From Lentzea albidocapillata (GTDB lineage Bacteria > Actinomycetota > Actinomycetes > Mycobacteriales > Pseudonocardiaceae): a stretch of DNA of 64,000 nucleotides. The notes beneath the pieces were generated by a model, which was given only the letters and a program-made list of their open reading frames with translations, made no database searches and was not told where the DNA came from. The translations under genes and the position numbers were made by a program. Shown here piece after piece: positions 8,762-17,796 of this stretch. How positions within the stretch are numbered: the stretch's first letter is position 1; every line of letters starts with the position of its first letter. The stretch lies in NCBI RefSeq assembly GCF_000719115.1, contig NZ_JOEA01000016.1:62001-126000 (forward strand), in the 5' to 3' direction.

Positions 8762-9661
8762 CTACTTCTGCATGGCCGTCACGTCCGCCGCCCACCGCCA
8801 CGGCTCCGTGGTGCCGCCGGGCAGCGAGTTGAAGTACTCCCAGCCCGCCACGCCACCGAAGTTGGCGTACCTGTTCTTCAGGCTCGTGACGGTGTTCCTC
8901 AGCGTCGTCATGTTCACGTAGCCCGACCCGCCGTTGGCCGTGCTGGTGAGGGTGCCGAGCACGACCTTGTTCGCCGGGATCACCCGCCGGTTGATGATCT
9001 GGTCGTAGTGCGCGGTGCTGCCCGCGTTGCCCCAGCCGTTGTAGAACTGGCCGTTGAACCACGCGATCTTCGAGCCGTGGCTGCGGTACAGGTCCTCGTA
9101 GTTGAAGCCGGAGAGGTTGCCGCCGCCCCACAGTGCACTCGCCACCGGGGAGAGCGTGACGATGAAGTTCGCGCCGAAGTCGGTCTTGAGCTGGTCGATC
9201 ACCCGCCGGATGCCCGCGATCGACATCCGCTCCTCGACGTCGAGGTCGACGCCGTTGAGCTTGTAGGTGCGGATCGTGTCGCGCAGCAACGGGTAGTACT
9301 CGGCGAACCGGGTGTCGAGCCGCTGGAACGAACCCGGTGCCGCGCCGCCGACCATGCCGATCACGTTGACGCCGCGGGCCTGCATCGCGGCGAGGTCCTG
9401 CCACATCCGCGTGTAACGCGAGTGCGACGGCGGGTGGTCGTTGAGGTGGACGATCTTGTTGTCGTTGAGGTGGATCGCGGCGACGAGGACGTCCGTGACG
9501 CCGGTGTTGCGGTCGACCAGGGGCTTGGGCGAGACATACGTGCCGGTCGCGCCGTTGCTGTACTGGGTCTGGTAGTAGACGACGGTTCGCTTCTGGGTGG
9601 CCGCCTGGGCCGGTGGCGCGGCGAGCGCCACCAGCAGCAGGGCCAGGAACAGTTTCTTCAT
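8762..9661 (-). CDS. secreted GH18 endo-beta-N-acetylglucosaminidase (N-glycan-releasing type)
   Basis: This 299-residue protein has a signal peptide (1-20, PPAQA-A) and a single GH18 barrel. The catalytic DxDxE signature is present as D139-L-D141-V-E143, with E143 as general acid. The segments VVYYQTQY, AAIHLND, HLNDHPPSH, GMVGGAAPGSFQRLD and WFNGQFYNGWG recall the EndoT-like branch of GH18 enzymes that cut between the two core GlcNAc residues of N-glycans, not classical processive chitinases. That placement is from memory of the family. The gene starts 3 bases after the alpha-mannosidase stop, at the end of an operon with alpha-mannosidase, GH5-like enzyme and sugar importer. It would release high-mannose chains outside the cell. 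A chitinase role is the main alternative. Confidence 0.82.
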   Translation of the reverse strand: MKKLFLALLLVALAAPPAQAATQKRTVVYYQTQYSNGATGTYVSPKPLVDRNTGVTDVLVAAIHLNDNKIVHLNDHPPSHSRYTRMWQDLAAMQARGVNVIGMVGGAAPGSFQRLDTRFAEYYPLLRDTIRTYKLNGVDLDVEERMSIAGIRRVIDQLKTDFGANFIVTLSPVASALWGGGNLSGFNYEDLYRSHGSKIAWFNGQFYNGWGNAGSTAHYDQIINRRVIPANKVVLGTLTSTANGGSGYVNMTTLRNTVTSLKNRYANFGGVAGWEYFNSLPGGTTEPWRWAADVTAMQK

Positions 9662-9664
9662 GCG

Positions 9665-12571
9665 CTACCTCGTGAATCGCAGGGTGATCACTTGGAAGGG
9701 GCGCAGCACCACCTCTGCCGTGGCGTCGGCCAGGGGCCGTTCGAGCAGGTCGGTCTCCTGGATGCCCTGGTGCTCAAAGGAAGTGCTGATCGAGGCGCGC
9801 GCACGACCGCCGTGCGCCTCGTAGAGCCGGACGACGACGTCGCCCGACCGGTCGTCGGCCAGCTTCACGGCCTCGACCCTGACCGCGGGGTTGTCCGTGC
9901 GCACCAACGGTTCTGGCGCGTTCGACCCGCGGACGGCCTGTGGCGGCAGGTTGATGCGGTACCCGGCGTCGATCGCGGCCGGCAGGTCACCGACCACGAG
10001 GGCGTAGCGGAAGCGGTGCTCGCCCTGGTCGGTCTCGGGGTCGGGGAACCTCGGCGCGCGCAGCAGGGACAGGCGCACGGTCGTGGTGGTTCCGCCGTCG
10101 TCACGGGTGGTGCGGGTGACCTCGTGGCCGTAGGTCGAGTCGTTGACCACCGCGACGGCGTAGCCTGGTTCGCCGACGTACAGGTAGCGGTGGGCGCAGA
10201 TCTCGAACTTCGCCGCCTCCCACGAGGTGTTCGTGTGCACCGGGCGGTGCAGGTGGCCGAACTGGGTCTCCGCCGTGGAGACCTCGGCGCGCAGGTCGAG
10301 CGGGAACGCGATCTTGAGCAGTTTCTCCCGTTCCTGCCAGTCGACCTCGGTGTCGAAGTCGAGCTGCTTGGCGCCCTCGCGCAGCCGGATGGTCTGGGTC
10401 AGGACCGAGTTGCCGAACTTCGCCCGGACGACCACACCGTCGGAGGCGTCGACGCGCTCGGACGGGACCAGGTCGGCCTTCCAGTTGCGGTAGAACGGGT
10501 CGATGTCCCAGGCGTCCCACTGGTTCGGGTTGTCCCGGTGCAGCTGCGGCATGCCCGCGAACCCGTGCGGCGGCAGGACTTCGCGGTCCTCTTCCAGGTC
10601 GAGGACCGAGAGCACGATGCCGTCGGCGTCGATCGTGACGCGGAGCCTTCCGTTGTCCAGCACGCCGTCCACGGGCGCGACGAACGCGCGAGGGGCGTCG
10701 CCGCCGAACACGTCGAACGTGAGCTCGTCGTCGCCCTCGCCCTTCAGTGCGTCGATAGCGGACGCCGTCAGGGCCTTGAGCTCGGACGCGACGCGGGCGT
10801 AGGTGGCCTCGGCCTCGCGATGCACCCAGGCGATCGAGCTGCCCGGCAGGATGTCGTGGAACTGGTGCAGCAGCACGGTCTTCCACAACCGGTCGAGGTC
10901 GTCGTACGGGTACTCGTGGCCGGCCAGGGCCGCCGCGACAGACCAGTGCTCGGCCTCGCGCAGCAGGTGTTCGCTGCGGCGGTTGCCCTGCTTGGTCTTG
11001 GCCTGGGTGGTGTAGGTGGCGCGGTGCTTCTCCAGGTACAGCTCACCCGCCCACACCGGCGCGTCCGGGTACTCGTCCTGCGCGGCCTGGAAGAACTCGC
11101 GCGGCGGTTCTACCTGAACGGTCGGTGAGCCTTCGAGGTTCGCGACGCGGTGCGCGGTCTCCATCATCTCGCGCGTGGGACCGCCACCGCCGTCGCCGTA
11201 GCCGAACGGGACAAGCGACCGCGAAGCCTTGGCGTGCTCGGCGAACTGGCGCGAGGCACGGGCGAGCTCCTCTCCGGACAGCGACGAGTTGTAGGTGTCG
11301 ACGGGCGGGAAGTGCGTGAAGATCCGCGTGCCGTCGATGCCCTCCCACCAGAACGTGTGGTGCGGGAACTTGTTGATCTGGTTCCACGAGAGCTTCTGGG
11401 TGAGGAACCAGCGCGAGCCCGACAGCTTGATCAGCTGGGGGAGTGCGGCGCTGTAGCCGAACGAGTCCGGTAGCCAGACCTCCTCGGTCTCGACGCCGAA
11501 GTTGTCGAGGAAGAAGCGCTTGCCGTGCACGAGCTGGCGGGCCATCGCCTCGCCGCCGGGCATGTTCGTGTCCGACTCGACCCACATACCGCCGACCGGC
11601 ACGAACTGTCCACTTCGGACTTTCGCGCGGACGCGGTCCCAGACGTGCGGGTGGTGCTCCTTCATCCACGCGTACTGCTGGGCCTGCGAGCACGCGAAGT
11701 AGAAGTCCGGGTACTCGTCCATCAGCTTGGTGACGTTCGAGAACGTGCGCGCGCACTTGCGGACGGTCTCCCGCAACGGCCACAGCCAGGCAGAGTCGAT
11801 GTGTGCGTGCCCGATCGCGGAGACCTTGTGCGCGGAAGCGTTGGCGGGCAACGCCAGCACGCCGGCCAGTTCCCCGCGGGCCAGCTCGGCGGTCGCGGCG
11901 ACCTCGTTGAGGTCCAGCGCGTCCATCGCCCGGTCCAGCGCGTGCAGGACCTTGTGCCGGCGCGGGTCGTGCTCCGCCAGTTCCTTCATGAGCGACTGGA
12001 GCACCTCGATGTCGAGCATCAGGTGCCACACCTGCGGCTGGAACACCGCGAGCTCGGCCTTGAGGATCTTGTACAACGGCTCGGTGCCCGCCGTGGCCTT
12101 GTCGCCCAGCGGGGTCGGCAGGAACGGGTGGAAGTCGAGGATCGTCGGGTTGCCCGCCGCCTCCAGGTAGAAGAGGACCTCGCGACCGTCGACGGGCAGG
12201 TAGGTGTTGCGCGGCTCGATGCCCTTGATGGGCAGGCCTTCCGCCGTGTACGCGAGGCCTTCGGACTGGAAGCCGGGGCCGGGGTGGGTGAAGCCGAGGT
12301 CCAGCACGACCTCGACCTGCTTGCCCTGCCATGACTCCGGGACGCTGCCGGTCAGCCGGAACCAGCTTGTGCTCCACGGCGCGCCCCAGTCGTCACCGAC
12401 GCCGGCCGGTTCGTAGGTGGCCCGCAGTGCCTCGGCGACCGGGACGGGTTCGTCCGGCACGGTCCAGACGGCGAGTTCCAGCGGTGCGGTCTCGCCGTAG
12501 ACGGCCGGGCGGATGCGTTCCTTCAGCGTGCGGTTGAGTCGTTCTTCCAGCAGCGCGCGTTCGTCGTGCAC
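9665..12571 (-). CDS. GH38 alpha-mannosidase
   Basis: This 968-residue cytoplasmic enzyme (no signal peptide) is a full-length GH38 alpha-mannosidase. After an N-terminal beta region it has the zinc-binding motif GHAHIDSAW (H257, D259) and the nucleophile-region motif GGMWVESDTNMPGG (D334 the likely nucleophile), then the helical bundle and a long beta-sandwich C-terminus. The GTG start at 12571 has AAGGAG about 10 bases upstream. It would trim alpha-linked mannoses from imported glycan chains, leaving Man-beta-1,4-GlcNAc for the GH5-like enzyme encoded just upstream. Spacing to both neighbours (21 and 3 bases) supports one operon. Confidence 0.93.
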   Translation of the reverse strand: MHDERALLEERLNRTLKERIRPAVYGETAPLELAVWTVPDEPVPVAEALRATYEPAGVGDDWGAPWSTSWFRLTGSVPESWQGKQVEVVLDLGFTHPGPGFQSEGLAYTAEGLPIKGIEPRNTYLPVDGREVLFYLEAAGNPTILDFHPFLPTPLGDKATAGTEPLYKILKAELAVFQPQVWHLMLDIEVLQSLMKELAEHDPRRHKVLHALDRAMDALDLNEVAATAELARGELAGVLALPANASAHKVSAIGHAHIDSAWLWPLRETVRKCARTFSNVTKLMDEYPDFYFACSQAQQYAWMKEHHPHVWDRVRAKVRSGQFVPVGGMWVESDTNMPGGEAMARQLVHGKRFFLDNFGVETEEVWLPDSFGYSAALPQLIKLSGSRWFLTQKLSWNQINKFPHHTFWWEGIDGTRIFTHFPPVDTYNSSLSGEELARASRQFAEHAKASRSLVPFGYGDGGGGPTREMMETAHRVANLEGSPTVQVEPPREFFQAAQDEYPDAPVWAGELYLEKHRATYTTQAKTKQGNRRSEHLLREAEHWSVAAALAGHEYPYDDLDRLWKTVLLHQFHDILPGSSIAWVHREAEATYARVASELKALTASAIDALKGEGDDELTFDVFGGDAPRAFVAPVDGVLDNGRLRVTIDADGIVLSVLDLEEDREVLPPHGFAGMPQLHRDNPNQWDAWDIDPFYRNWKADLVPSERVDASDGVVVRAKFGNSVLTQTIRLREGAKQLDFDTEVDWQEREKLLKIAFPLDLRAEVSTAETQFGHLHRPVHTNTSWEAAKFEICAHRYLYVGEPGYAVAVVNDSTYGHEVTRTTRDDGGTTTTVRLSLLRAPRFPDPETDQGEHRFRYALVVGDLPAAIDAGYRINLPPQAVRGSNAPEPLVRTDNPAVRVEAVKLADDRSGDVVVRLYEAHGGRARASISTSFEHQGIQETDLLERPLADATAEVVLRPFQVITLRFTR

Positions 12572-12592
12572 AGTATTCGATCTCCTTCTGGT

Positions 12593-13711
12593 TCATCCCC
12601 GCGCGATCGAAGCCCGCACGCCGTCCCGCGCGAGGCTCATCCACTCTTCGAAGAAAGCACCGCCCGGACCCCACGAGGGCCGGTCGCCGTGCAACTTGAT
12701 CGGCGTGCGCTCGACCGGCTCGTACGCTGCCTCGCGCACGATCCGGGCGATCGCCTCGCCGAGCGGTTTGACCTTGCGTTCCGTCGTCAACAACCCCAAC
12801 TCGTACTCGCGTTCGGGGAAGTCCACCAACGCACGGTCGACGTCGTGCGAGCACCACCACGTGACGCCCCACAGGTTCGAGCAGGTCAGCACGTTCGCAA
12901 GCGTTTGCTCAGCGAACCGCGGCGCCTGCTCGGCGGTGATCTCGGGCTGGGCGGCGCCGACCTCCTGCAGCCACACGGGCCGTTGCGGGTCCACGGCGTG
13001 CGCCTTCGCCAGTTCGACGAGGTATTCGGCGTGATGGACGCTCTCCGGTGACATCGATCCGTAGCGCTGCGCGGTGCCGTTGAAGACCCACGAGTGCACG
13101 GTGGTCATCGCGCCCTTGTTGGCGGCGTGCTCCGGCAGGAACGCGTGCTCGCTCTCGTACCAAACGGCGTCGTACTCGGAGTGGACGTGCGGGAGGCCCG
13201 GTGCGGCCTTCTCGCACTCGTCGAGCAGCGCGTCGATCCACTCGCCTGCCTGCGCGGGCGCGCAGGGGTTCGACTCGGTGAGCAGGTTGACCTCGTTGCC
13301 CAGGGTGAAGCCGAGGAAGCCGGGCTTGTCCTTCACCGCCTCGGCGAGCGCGCGGACGTAGAACCTCTGCCCGTCGATTACCTCGGGGTCGGTGAAGATG
13401 TTGCGGCGGTGCCAGGTCTGCACCCACGACGGGTAGAAGTCGAAGCTCGACAGGTGGCCCTGCAGCACGTCGACCTGCACGTCCAGGCCTGTCTCGTGGG
13501 CCGCGTCGAGCATCTGGGCGAGTTGCTCGAGCGCCTGCGGACGGACCAGGCCTCTGTTGGGCTGGAACACCGGCCACAGGGGGAAGACCCGCACGTGGTC
13601 GAGGCCAAGGCCCGCGATGGATTCGAAATCGGCTTTGACGTCGTCGAGCGAGAAGTCGAGCCAGTGGTGGAACCAGCCGTGGGAAGGGGTGTAGTTCACG
13701 CCGAAACGCAA
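12593..13711 (-). CDS. GH5-like clan-A glycosidase, probable beta-mannosidase
   Basis: This 372-residue enzyme is cytoplasmic and has a TIM-barrel glycosidase signature of the GH5/clan-A type. The acid/base is in FTLGNE (N139-E140) and the nucleophile is E250 in VWLQEVG. Its N-terminus (RFGVNYTPSHGWFHHW) and length suggest the group of intracellular GH5 enzymes that split Man-beta-1,4-GlcNAc, as described for bifidobacterial N-glycan loci; subfamily assignment is inference. The TTG at 13711 is chosen because AAGGAGT lies 6 bases upstream (13718-13724). An in-frame ATG at 13735 would overlap the preceding permease stop and lack a ribosome site. It sits between the importer genes and alpha-mannosidase in the same operon. 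Confidence 0.85.
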   Translation of the reverse strand: MRFGVNYTPSHGWFHHWLDFSLDDVKADFESIAGLGLDHVRVFPLWPVFQPNRGLVRPQALEQLAQMLDAAHETGLDVQVDVLQGHLSSFDFYPSWVQTWHRRNIFTDPEVIDGQRFYVRALAEAVKDKPGFLGFTLGNEVNLLTESNPCAPAQAGEWIDALLDECEKAAPGLPHVHSEYDAVWYESEHAFLPEHAANKGAMTTVHSWVFNGTAQRYGSMSPESVHHAEYLVELAKAHAVDPQRPVWLQEVGAAQPEITAEQAPRFAEQTLANVLTCSNLWGVTWWCSHDVDRALVDFPEREYELGLLTTERKVKPLGEAIARIVREAAYEPVERTPIKLHGDRPSWGPGGAFFEEWMSLARDGVRASIARG

Positions 13712-13731
13712 GGCCGAACTCCTTCTGGGGA

Positions 13732-14538
13732 TCATCCCTTGATCGCGCCTTCTCCCACTCCGCGGAAGAAGTGCTTCTGCAGCAACAGGAACAACAGGAT
13801 CAGCGGCACGACGGCGATGATCGTGCCCGCCGCCACCAGCCGCTGGTTCTGCACGAACGTGCCCTGGAGGTACGCCAGGCCGATGGTGAGCGTGTACTTC
13901 TCCTGGTCACTCAGCACGATGAGCGGCCACAGGAAGTCGTCCCAGCTGAACATGAACGAGAACAGCGCCACCACGACCAGCGTGCCCTTCACCGACGGCA
14001 GCGCGAGGCGGGTGAAGCGCTGCCACGCGTTGGCGCCGTCGATGATCGCGGCCTCCTCGACTTCGGCGGGTAGTGCGAGGAAGGCGTTGCGCAGCAACAG
14101 GACGTTGAGCGCGGCGATCGCGCCGGGCAGCACGACGCCGGTGAGGGTGTTGGTGAGCCCGAACCCGCGCATCACCAGGAACAACGAGATCATGATCGCC
14201 TCGAACGGCACCAGGATGCTGCTGGCGAAGACCACCGCGGCGAACCTGCGGCCCCGGAACTTGAGCCGTGCCAGGGCGTAGCCGGCCATGGCCGCGCCGA
14301 GGCAGTTCGTGACGACGTTGACGCTCGCGACACCGAGTGAGTTGAGCGCGAACGTCCAGACCGGCACCACGTCGGCGACCGCGGCGTAGTTGCCGAACGT
14401 CGGGTCGTCCGGGATGAAGTCGGGGACGAACACGTCCTCGTTGGGGCCCTTGATGCTCGTGGCGAACTGCCAGAGGAACGGCCCGATGCTGATCGCGAGG
14501 ATCGCCAGCAGTGCCACGTACCGGAGAGCGAGCTTCAC
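13732..14538 (-). CDS. carbohydrate ABC transporter permease, MalG type
   Basis: This 268-residue inner-membrane protein has six predicted helices and the EAA loop EEAAIIDGANAWQRF typical of MalG-like sugar permeases. The GTG start overlaps the stop of the MalF-type gene (GTGA, 4-bp overlap), so the pair is translationally coupled. With its partner at 14535-15404 and the binding protein at 15414-16673 it forms the membrane part of a CUT1 oligosaccharide importer. No ATPase gene lies in the operon. As in many actinomycetes, a shared MsiK-type ATPase encoded elsewhere probably energises it. Confidence 0.92.
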   Translation of the reverse strand: MKLALRYVALLAILAISIGPFLWQFATSIKGPNEDVFVPDFIPDDPTFGNYAAVADVVPVWTFALNSLGVASVNVVTNCLGAAMAGYALARLKFRGRRFAAVVFASSILVPFEAIMISLFLVMRGFGLTNTLTGVVLPGAIAALNVLLLRNAFLALPAEVEEAAIIDGANAWQRFTRLALPSVKGTLVVVALFSFMFSWDDFLWPLIVLSDQEKYTLTIGLAYLQGTFVQNQRLVAAGTIIAVVPLILLFLLLQKHFFRGVGEGAIKG

Positions 14539-15404
14539 AGCCGGTCCTCCCTGCGGTTGAGCCTGAGCGTGATCAGCAACAGCCCCAGCAGGATCACGAA
14601 CAGCACGATGCTCAGCGCCGACGCGTACCCGACCTCACCGGTCAGGCCGCGGCCGGTGAGCTGGATGAGCATGACCAGCGTGGTGCTCGCCCCGCCCGGC
14701 CCGCCGGACCCGCCCGACAGCAGGTAGATCTCGGAGAACACGCGGAACCCGTTGACCGCGCTCAGTGCCGCGACGAACACCATCGTCGGCCTGATGCTCG
14801 GCACGGTGACCGACCAGAACCGCCTGACCGGTCCCGCGCCGTCGACCATCGCGGCCTCGTGCAGGTCCTTCGGCACGTTCGCGAGCGCGGCCAGGTAGAT
14901 CACCATGTAGTAACCCAGGCCGCGCCATACCGTCACCACCATCGAGCTGATCAGCAGCAGCGTCGAGTCGGTGAGGAACCCGATCCTGCTGCCGCCCAAC
15001 GCCTCCACCACGTTGTTCACCAGGCCGCGGCTGTCGAGCAGCCACGTCCAGATGAGCCCGACCACGACCGTGGACGCGATCACCGGCGTGAAGAACGCCG
15101 TCCGGAAGATCCCGATGCCCGGCACGACCTTCTGCGCGAGCATCGCGATCAGCAGCGGCAACAGCACCAGTGGCGGCACGACGCACACCATGTACAGCAG
15201 GCTGTTGCGCGCGGCGGCCCAGAACTTCGGATCCTGGGCCATCCGCACGAAGTTGTCCACACCGGTGAACTGGCCGCCGCCCAGCGCGCTCGCGTCGGTG
15301 AACGCGAGCACGATCATGTTCAGGAACGGGAAGATCGTGAACATGAGGCAGACAGCCAGTCCTGGAGCCAGGAACAGCCACGGCGTGTACGGGCGATGAG
15401 TCAT
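14535..15404 (-). CDS. carbohydrate ABC transporter permease, MalF type
   Basis: This 289-residue permease begins with a short cytoplasmic segment and a first helix (WLFLAPGLAVCLMFTIFPF), followed by further helices and the EAA loop HEAAMVDGAGPVRRFWSV. It pairs with the MalG-type permease, whose start overlaps its stop. It follows the binding-protein gene by 9 bases. The genetic context (GH18, GH38, GH5-like) suggests that the imported sugar is a mannose-rich oligosaccharide carrying one GlcNAc; specificity cannot be read from the permease itself. Confidence 0.92.
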   Translation of the reverse strand: MTHRPYTPWLFLAPGLAVCLMFTIFPFLNMIVLAFTDASALGGGQFTGVDNFVRMAQDPKFWAAARNSLLYMVCVVPPLVLLPLLIAMLAQKVVPGIGIFRTAFFTPVIASTVVVGLIWTWLLDSRGLVNNVVEALGGSRIGFLTDSTLLLISSMVVTVWRGLGYYMVIYLAALANVPKDLHEAAMVDGAGPVRRFWSVTVPSIRPTMVFVAALSAVNGFRVFSEIYLLSGGSGGPGGASTTLVMLIQLTGRGLTGEVGYASALSIVLFVILLGLLLITLRLNRREDRL

Positions 15405-15413
15405 GGGCGGGGC

Positions 15414-16673
15414 CTACTTGAGGAGCCGGTTGCACTCGGCGACGGCGTCGTCCAGGGCCTGCTTCGGCGACTTCTTGCCGAGCATGGCGTCGGCCAGTTG
15501 CTGCAGAAGTGCTTCGCGCATCTGGTCGCTGAACTGCACGGGCGTGTAGTTCACGGCGGTCTTGAGCTGCTTGGCCGCCGCGACTCGCACCCGCGCCTCG
15601 TCGGTGCCGTCCTCCGTGGTGAAGTACGGGTCGTCGCCGCCCTTGCTGGTGCTCGGGAAGATCGAGGCGAGCTTGGCGAACTTCACCTGGTTCTCGGCGT
15701 TGGTGACGAACCTGCCGAACGCCAGCGCCGTCGCCTGGTTCTTGCTGCTCTTCGGCACGCTCATGCCGTGCAGGAACATGTTGGCGCTGCCCGTGTTCGT
15801 GATGGGCGTGCTGATGCCGACGTTCGCGTAGAGGCTCGGCGCGTCGGTCTTGAACTTGCCGAGGTCGTACGCGCTGCCGGGGTTGAGCGCCGTCTGCTGC
15901 GCCATGAACTTCGCGCCGGCACCGGTGTAGTTCTGCGTGAGCGCCTCGGGGATGAGCGCGCCCGCGTCGTACATGCGCTTGTAGCTCTCGGCGAACTCGA
16001 CGCCCTTGGGCTCGTTGAACGTGAACTTGTCGTTCTCGAACAGCTTCACGCCGTACAGCCCGAAGTCGGCGATGCTCGGCGTCTGGCCGAGGATCGCGAT
16101 CTTCTTCTCGGCGAGCTTCAGAGCCTGCTCTTCAAGCTCCTTGAAGTTCGTGGGCGGCTTGTCCGGGTCGAGGCCCGCCTGGCTGAACAGGGCCTTGTTG
16201 TAGAAGATCGGGCCGGTGTTGAGGTACCAGGGAAAGCCGTAGCAGCCGCCCTTGCCGGGGATCTCGAACGCCTGCCAGGCGTTGCCGAGGTACTCGGGCT
16301 TGGCGTCCTTCATCGACTCGTCGAGGTTGACGAGCTGGCCTGCCTTGGCGAGCGGGAAGCTCAGGTCCGGCGGCACGTTGATCACGTCGGGGAGGCTCCC
16401 CGCGCTCGCGTCCGCCATGACCTTGGCCAGGTACCCGTCCGCGGGCTGGTCGACCCACTTCACCGTGGTGCCCTGGTGCTGCTTCTGGAAAGCGTCGACG
16501 ACACCGTTGACGTAGTCGGTGTACTTGGGCTTGAGGGACCAGGTCTGGAACGTGATCTCACCCGTGACCTGGCCGGTTGTGCCTGTGGACGTGCTGGACG
16601 TGCCGGACAGTCCGCATCCTGCGACGGGCACCGCCGCCAGGCCCGCGAGGAACGTGCGCCTCTTCATTGACAC
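15414..16673 (-). CDS. extracellular sugar-binding lipoprotein of CUT1 ABC importer
   Basis: This 419-residue lipoprotein starts MSMKRRTFLAGLAAVPVAGC: a twin-arginine-like signal with lipobox VAGC (Cys20). The mature part is a family 1 solute-binding protein (TFQTWSLKPKYTDYVNGVVDAFQKQH at the front would be the first beta-alpha unit; only a short part is quoted here as typical). It is the first gene of the leftward glycan operon and has a strong ribosome site AAGGAGGTG (16675-16683). The palindrome at 16700-16711 lies about 27 bases upstream, where a bound LacI repressor would block transcription. Likely ligand: oligomannose chains freed by the secreted GH18 enzyme. Confidence 0.92.
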   Translation of the reverse strand: MSMKRRTFLAGLAAVPVAGCGLSGTSSTSTGTTGQVTGEITFQTWSLKPKYTDYVNGVVDAFQKQHQGTTVKWVDQPADGYLAKVMADASAGSLPDVINVPPDLSFPLAKAGQLVNLDESMKDAKPEYLGNAWQAFEIPGKGGCYGFPWYLNTGPIFYNKALFSQAGLDPDKPPTNFKELEEQALKLAEKKIAILGQTPSIADFGLYGVKLFENDKFTFNEPKGVEFAESYKRMYDAGALIPEALTQNYTGAGAKFMAQQTALNPGSAYDLGKFKTDAPSLYANVGISTPITNTGSANMFLHGMSVPKSSKNQATALAFGRFVTNAENQVKFAKLASIFPSTSKGGDDPYFTTEDGTDEARVRVAAAKQLKTAVNYTPVQFSDQMREALLQQLADAMLGKKSPKQALDDAVAECNRLLK

Positions 16674-16699
16674 CCACCTCCTTGGTCGCGGACCCTAGC

Positions 16700-16711
16700 T
16701 AAACCGGTTTA
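16700..16711. promoter_or_regulatory. LacI-family operator palindrome
   Basis: TAAACCGGTTTA is a perfect 12-bp palindrome with the central CG typical of LacI/GalR operators. It lies between the divergent glycan operon (start 16673) and the LacI gene (start 16780), so one bound repressor could control both directions. Confidence 0.8.
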
Positions 16712-16779
16712 TCTCCGGCTAGCCTCCGAACGTCTTGTTGTCTTGTTCCGGACAGGGTGCGGCGCTTGAAGGGCATTGG

Positions 16780-17769
16780 GTGAAGAGGCCAACGATCAAG
16801 GACATCGCGGCGGCGGCAGGGGTGTCCAAAGGAGCAGTGTCGTTGGCGTTGAACGGACGCTCCGGCGTGTCCGAGTCGACGCGGTCGCGGGTGCTGGGGG
16901 TCGCCTCGTCGCTGGGGTACCGGCCGTCGGTCACCGCTCGGGCGCTGTCGTCCGCGTCCGCCGACGCGGTGGGGCTGGTGCTGGTGCGGCCGCCTCGTGC
17001 ACTGGGGGACGAGGCGTTCTTCTTCCAGCTGATCGCCGGGATGCAGTCCGAGATGTCCTGCGCCCTGTTGCTGCAGGTGGTCTCCTCCCGTGAGGAGGAG
17101 ATCGCGTTGTACCAGCGGTGGTGGGCCGAGCATCGGGTCGACGGGGTGTTCCTGGTTGATCTGCTGGTGGCGGACCCCAGGGTCGAGCTGATGCCCTCGC
17201 TCGGGTTGCCGGCCGTCGTCGTCGGTGGGGCCGGGCACCACGGGGCGCTCGCCTCGGTCTGGGCAGATGACTACGCGGCCATGACCTCCGTTGTGGAGCA
17301 CCTGAAAGCGTTGGGGCATCGGCGGATCGCCCGAGTGGCCGGGCTGGCCTCGTTGTTGCACACGGTCCGGCGGGATTCGGCGTTCGCGTCGTCCGTTGTG
17401 GACGGTGTGGTGGTGGCCGGGGACTACACGGCCGAGTCCGGGGCTCGCGCCACGCGGGAGTTGCTGGGGATGGCCGAGCCGCCCACGGCGATCGTCTACG
17501 ACAACGACGTGATGGCTGTGGCTGGTGCCGAGGTGGCCGCAGATCTCGGGATTGCCGTGCCGTCCGAGTTGTCGATCGTGGCCTGGGACGACTCGGTGCT
17601 GTGCCAGCACGGGCGGTTGACCGCGCTGTCGCGGGACACGTTCGCGTTCGGGGCCAGGGCGGCCCGGGCACTGGTGGCCGTGATCGACGGGGCTTCGCCG
17701 ACCGACGTCGAGGACGTGTTGCCCGAACTGGTGGTGCGGGGGAGTTCCGGGCCGGCGCCCGCGGTGTAG
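16780..17769 (+). CDS. LacI-family transcriptional repressor of the glycan operon
   Basis: This 329-residue regulator starts with a LacI helix-turn-helix (PTIKDIAAAAGVSKGAVSLAL) and hinge (GYRPS at about residue 50), then a periplasmic-binding-protein-like ligand domain. The start is the GTG at 16780, behind GAAGGG (16768-16773); upstream in-frame codons would add 15 unlikely residues before the conserved N-terminus. It is transcribed away from the importer-glycosidase operon, and the perfect palindrome at 16700-16711 lies between them. By family rule it would repress the operon until a sugar breakdown product binds. The effector could be mannose, Man-GlcNAc or a derivative. Confidence 0.9.
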   Translation: MKRPTIKDIAAAAGVSKGAVSLALNGRSGVSESTRSRVLGVASSLGYRPSVTARALSSASADAVGLVLVRPPRALGDEAFFFQLIAGMQSEMSCALLLQVVSSREEEIALYQRWWAEHRVDGVFLVDLLVADPRVELMPSLGLPAVVVGGAGHHGALASVWADDYAAMTSVVEHLKALGHRRIARVAGLASLLHTVRRDSAFASSVVDGVVVAGDYTAESGARATRELLGMAEPPTAIVYDNDVMAVAGAEVAADLGIAVPSELSIVAWDDSVLCQHGRLTALSRDTFAFGARAARALVAVIDGASPTDVEDVLPELVVRGSSGPAPAV

Positions 17770-17790
17770 GTGGGGTGGCGGCACCCCACC
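17769..17790. terminator. bidirectional terminator between lacI-type and lysR-type genes
   Basis: GGTGGGGTG (17769-17777) pairs with CACCCCACC (17782-17790) around the loop GCGG. It lies exactly between two convergent genes. Confidence 0.75.
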
Positions 17791-17796
17791 CACGTG

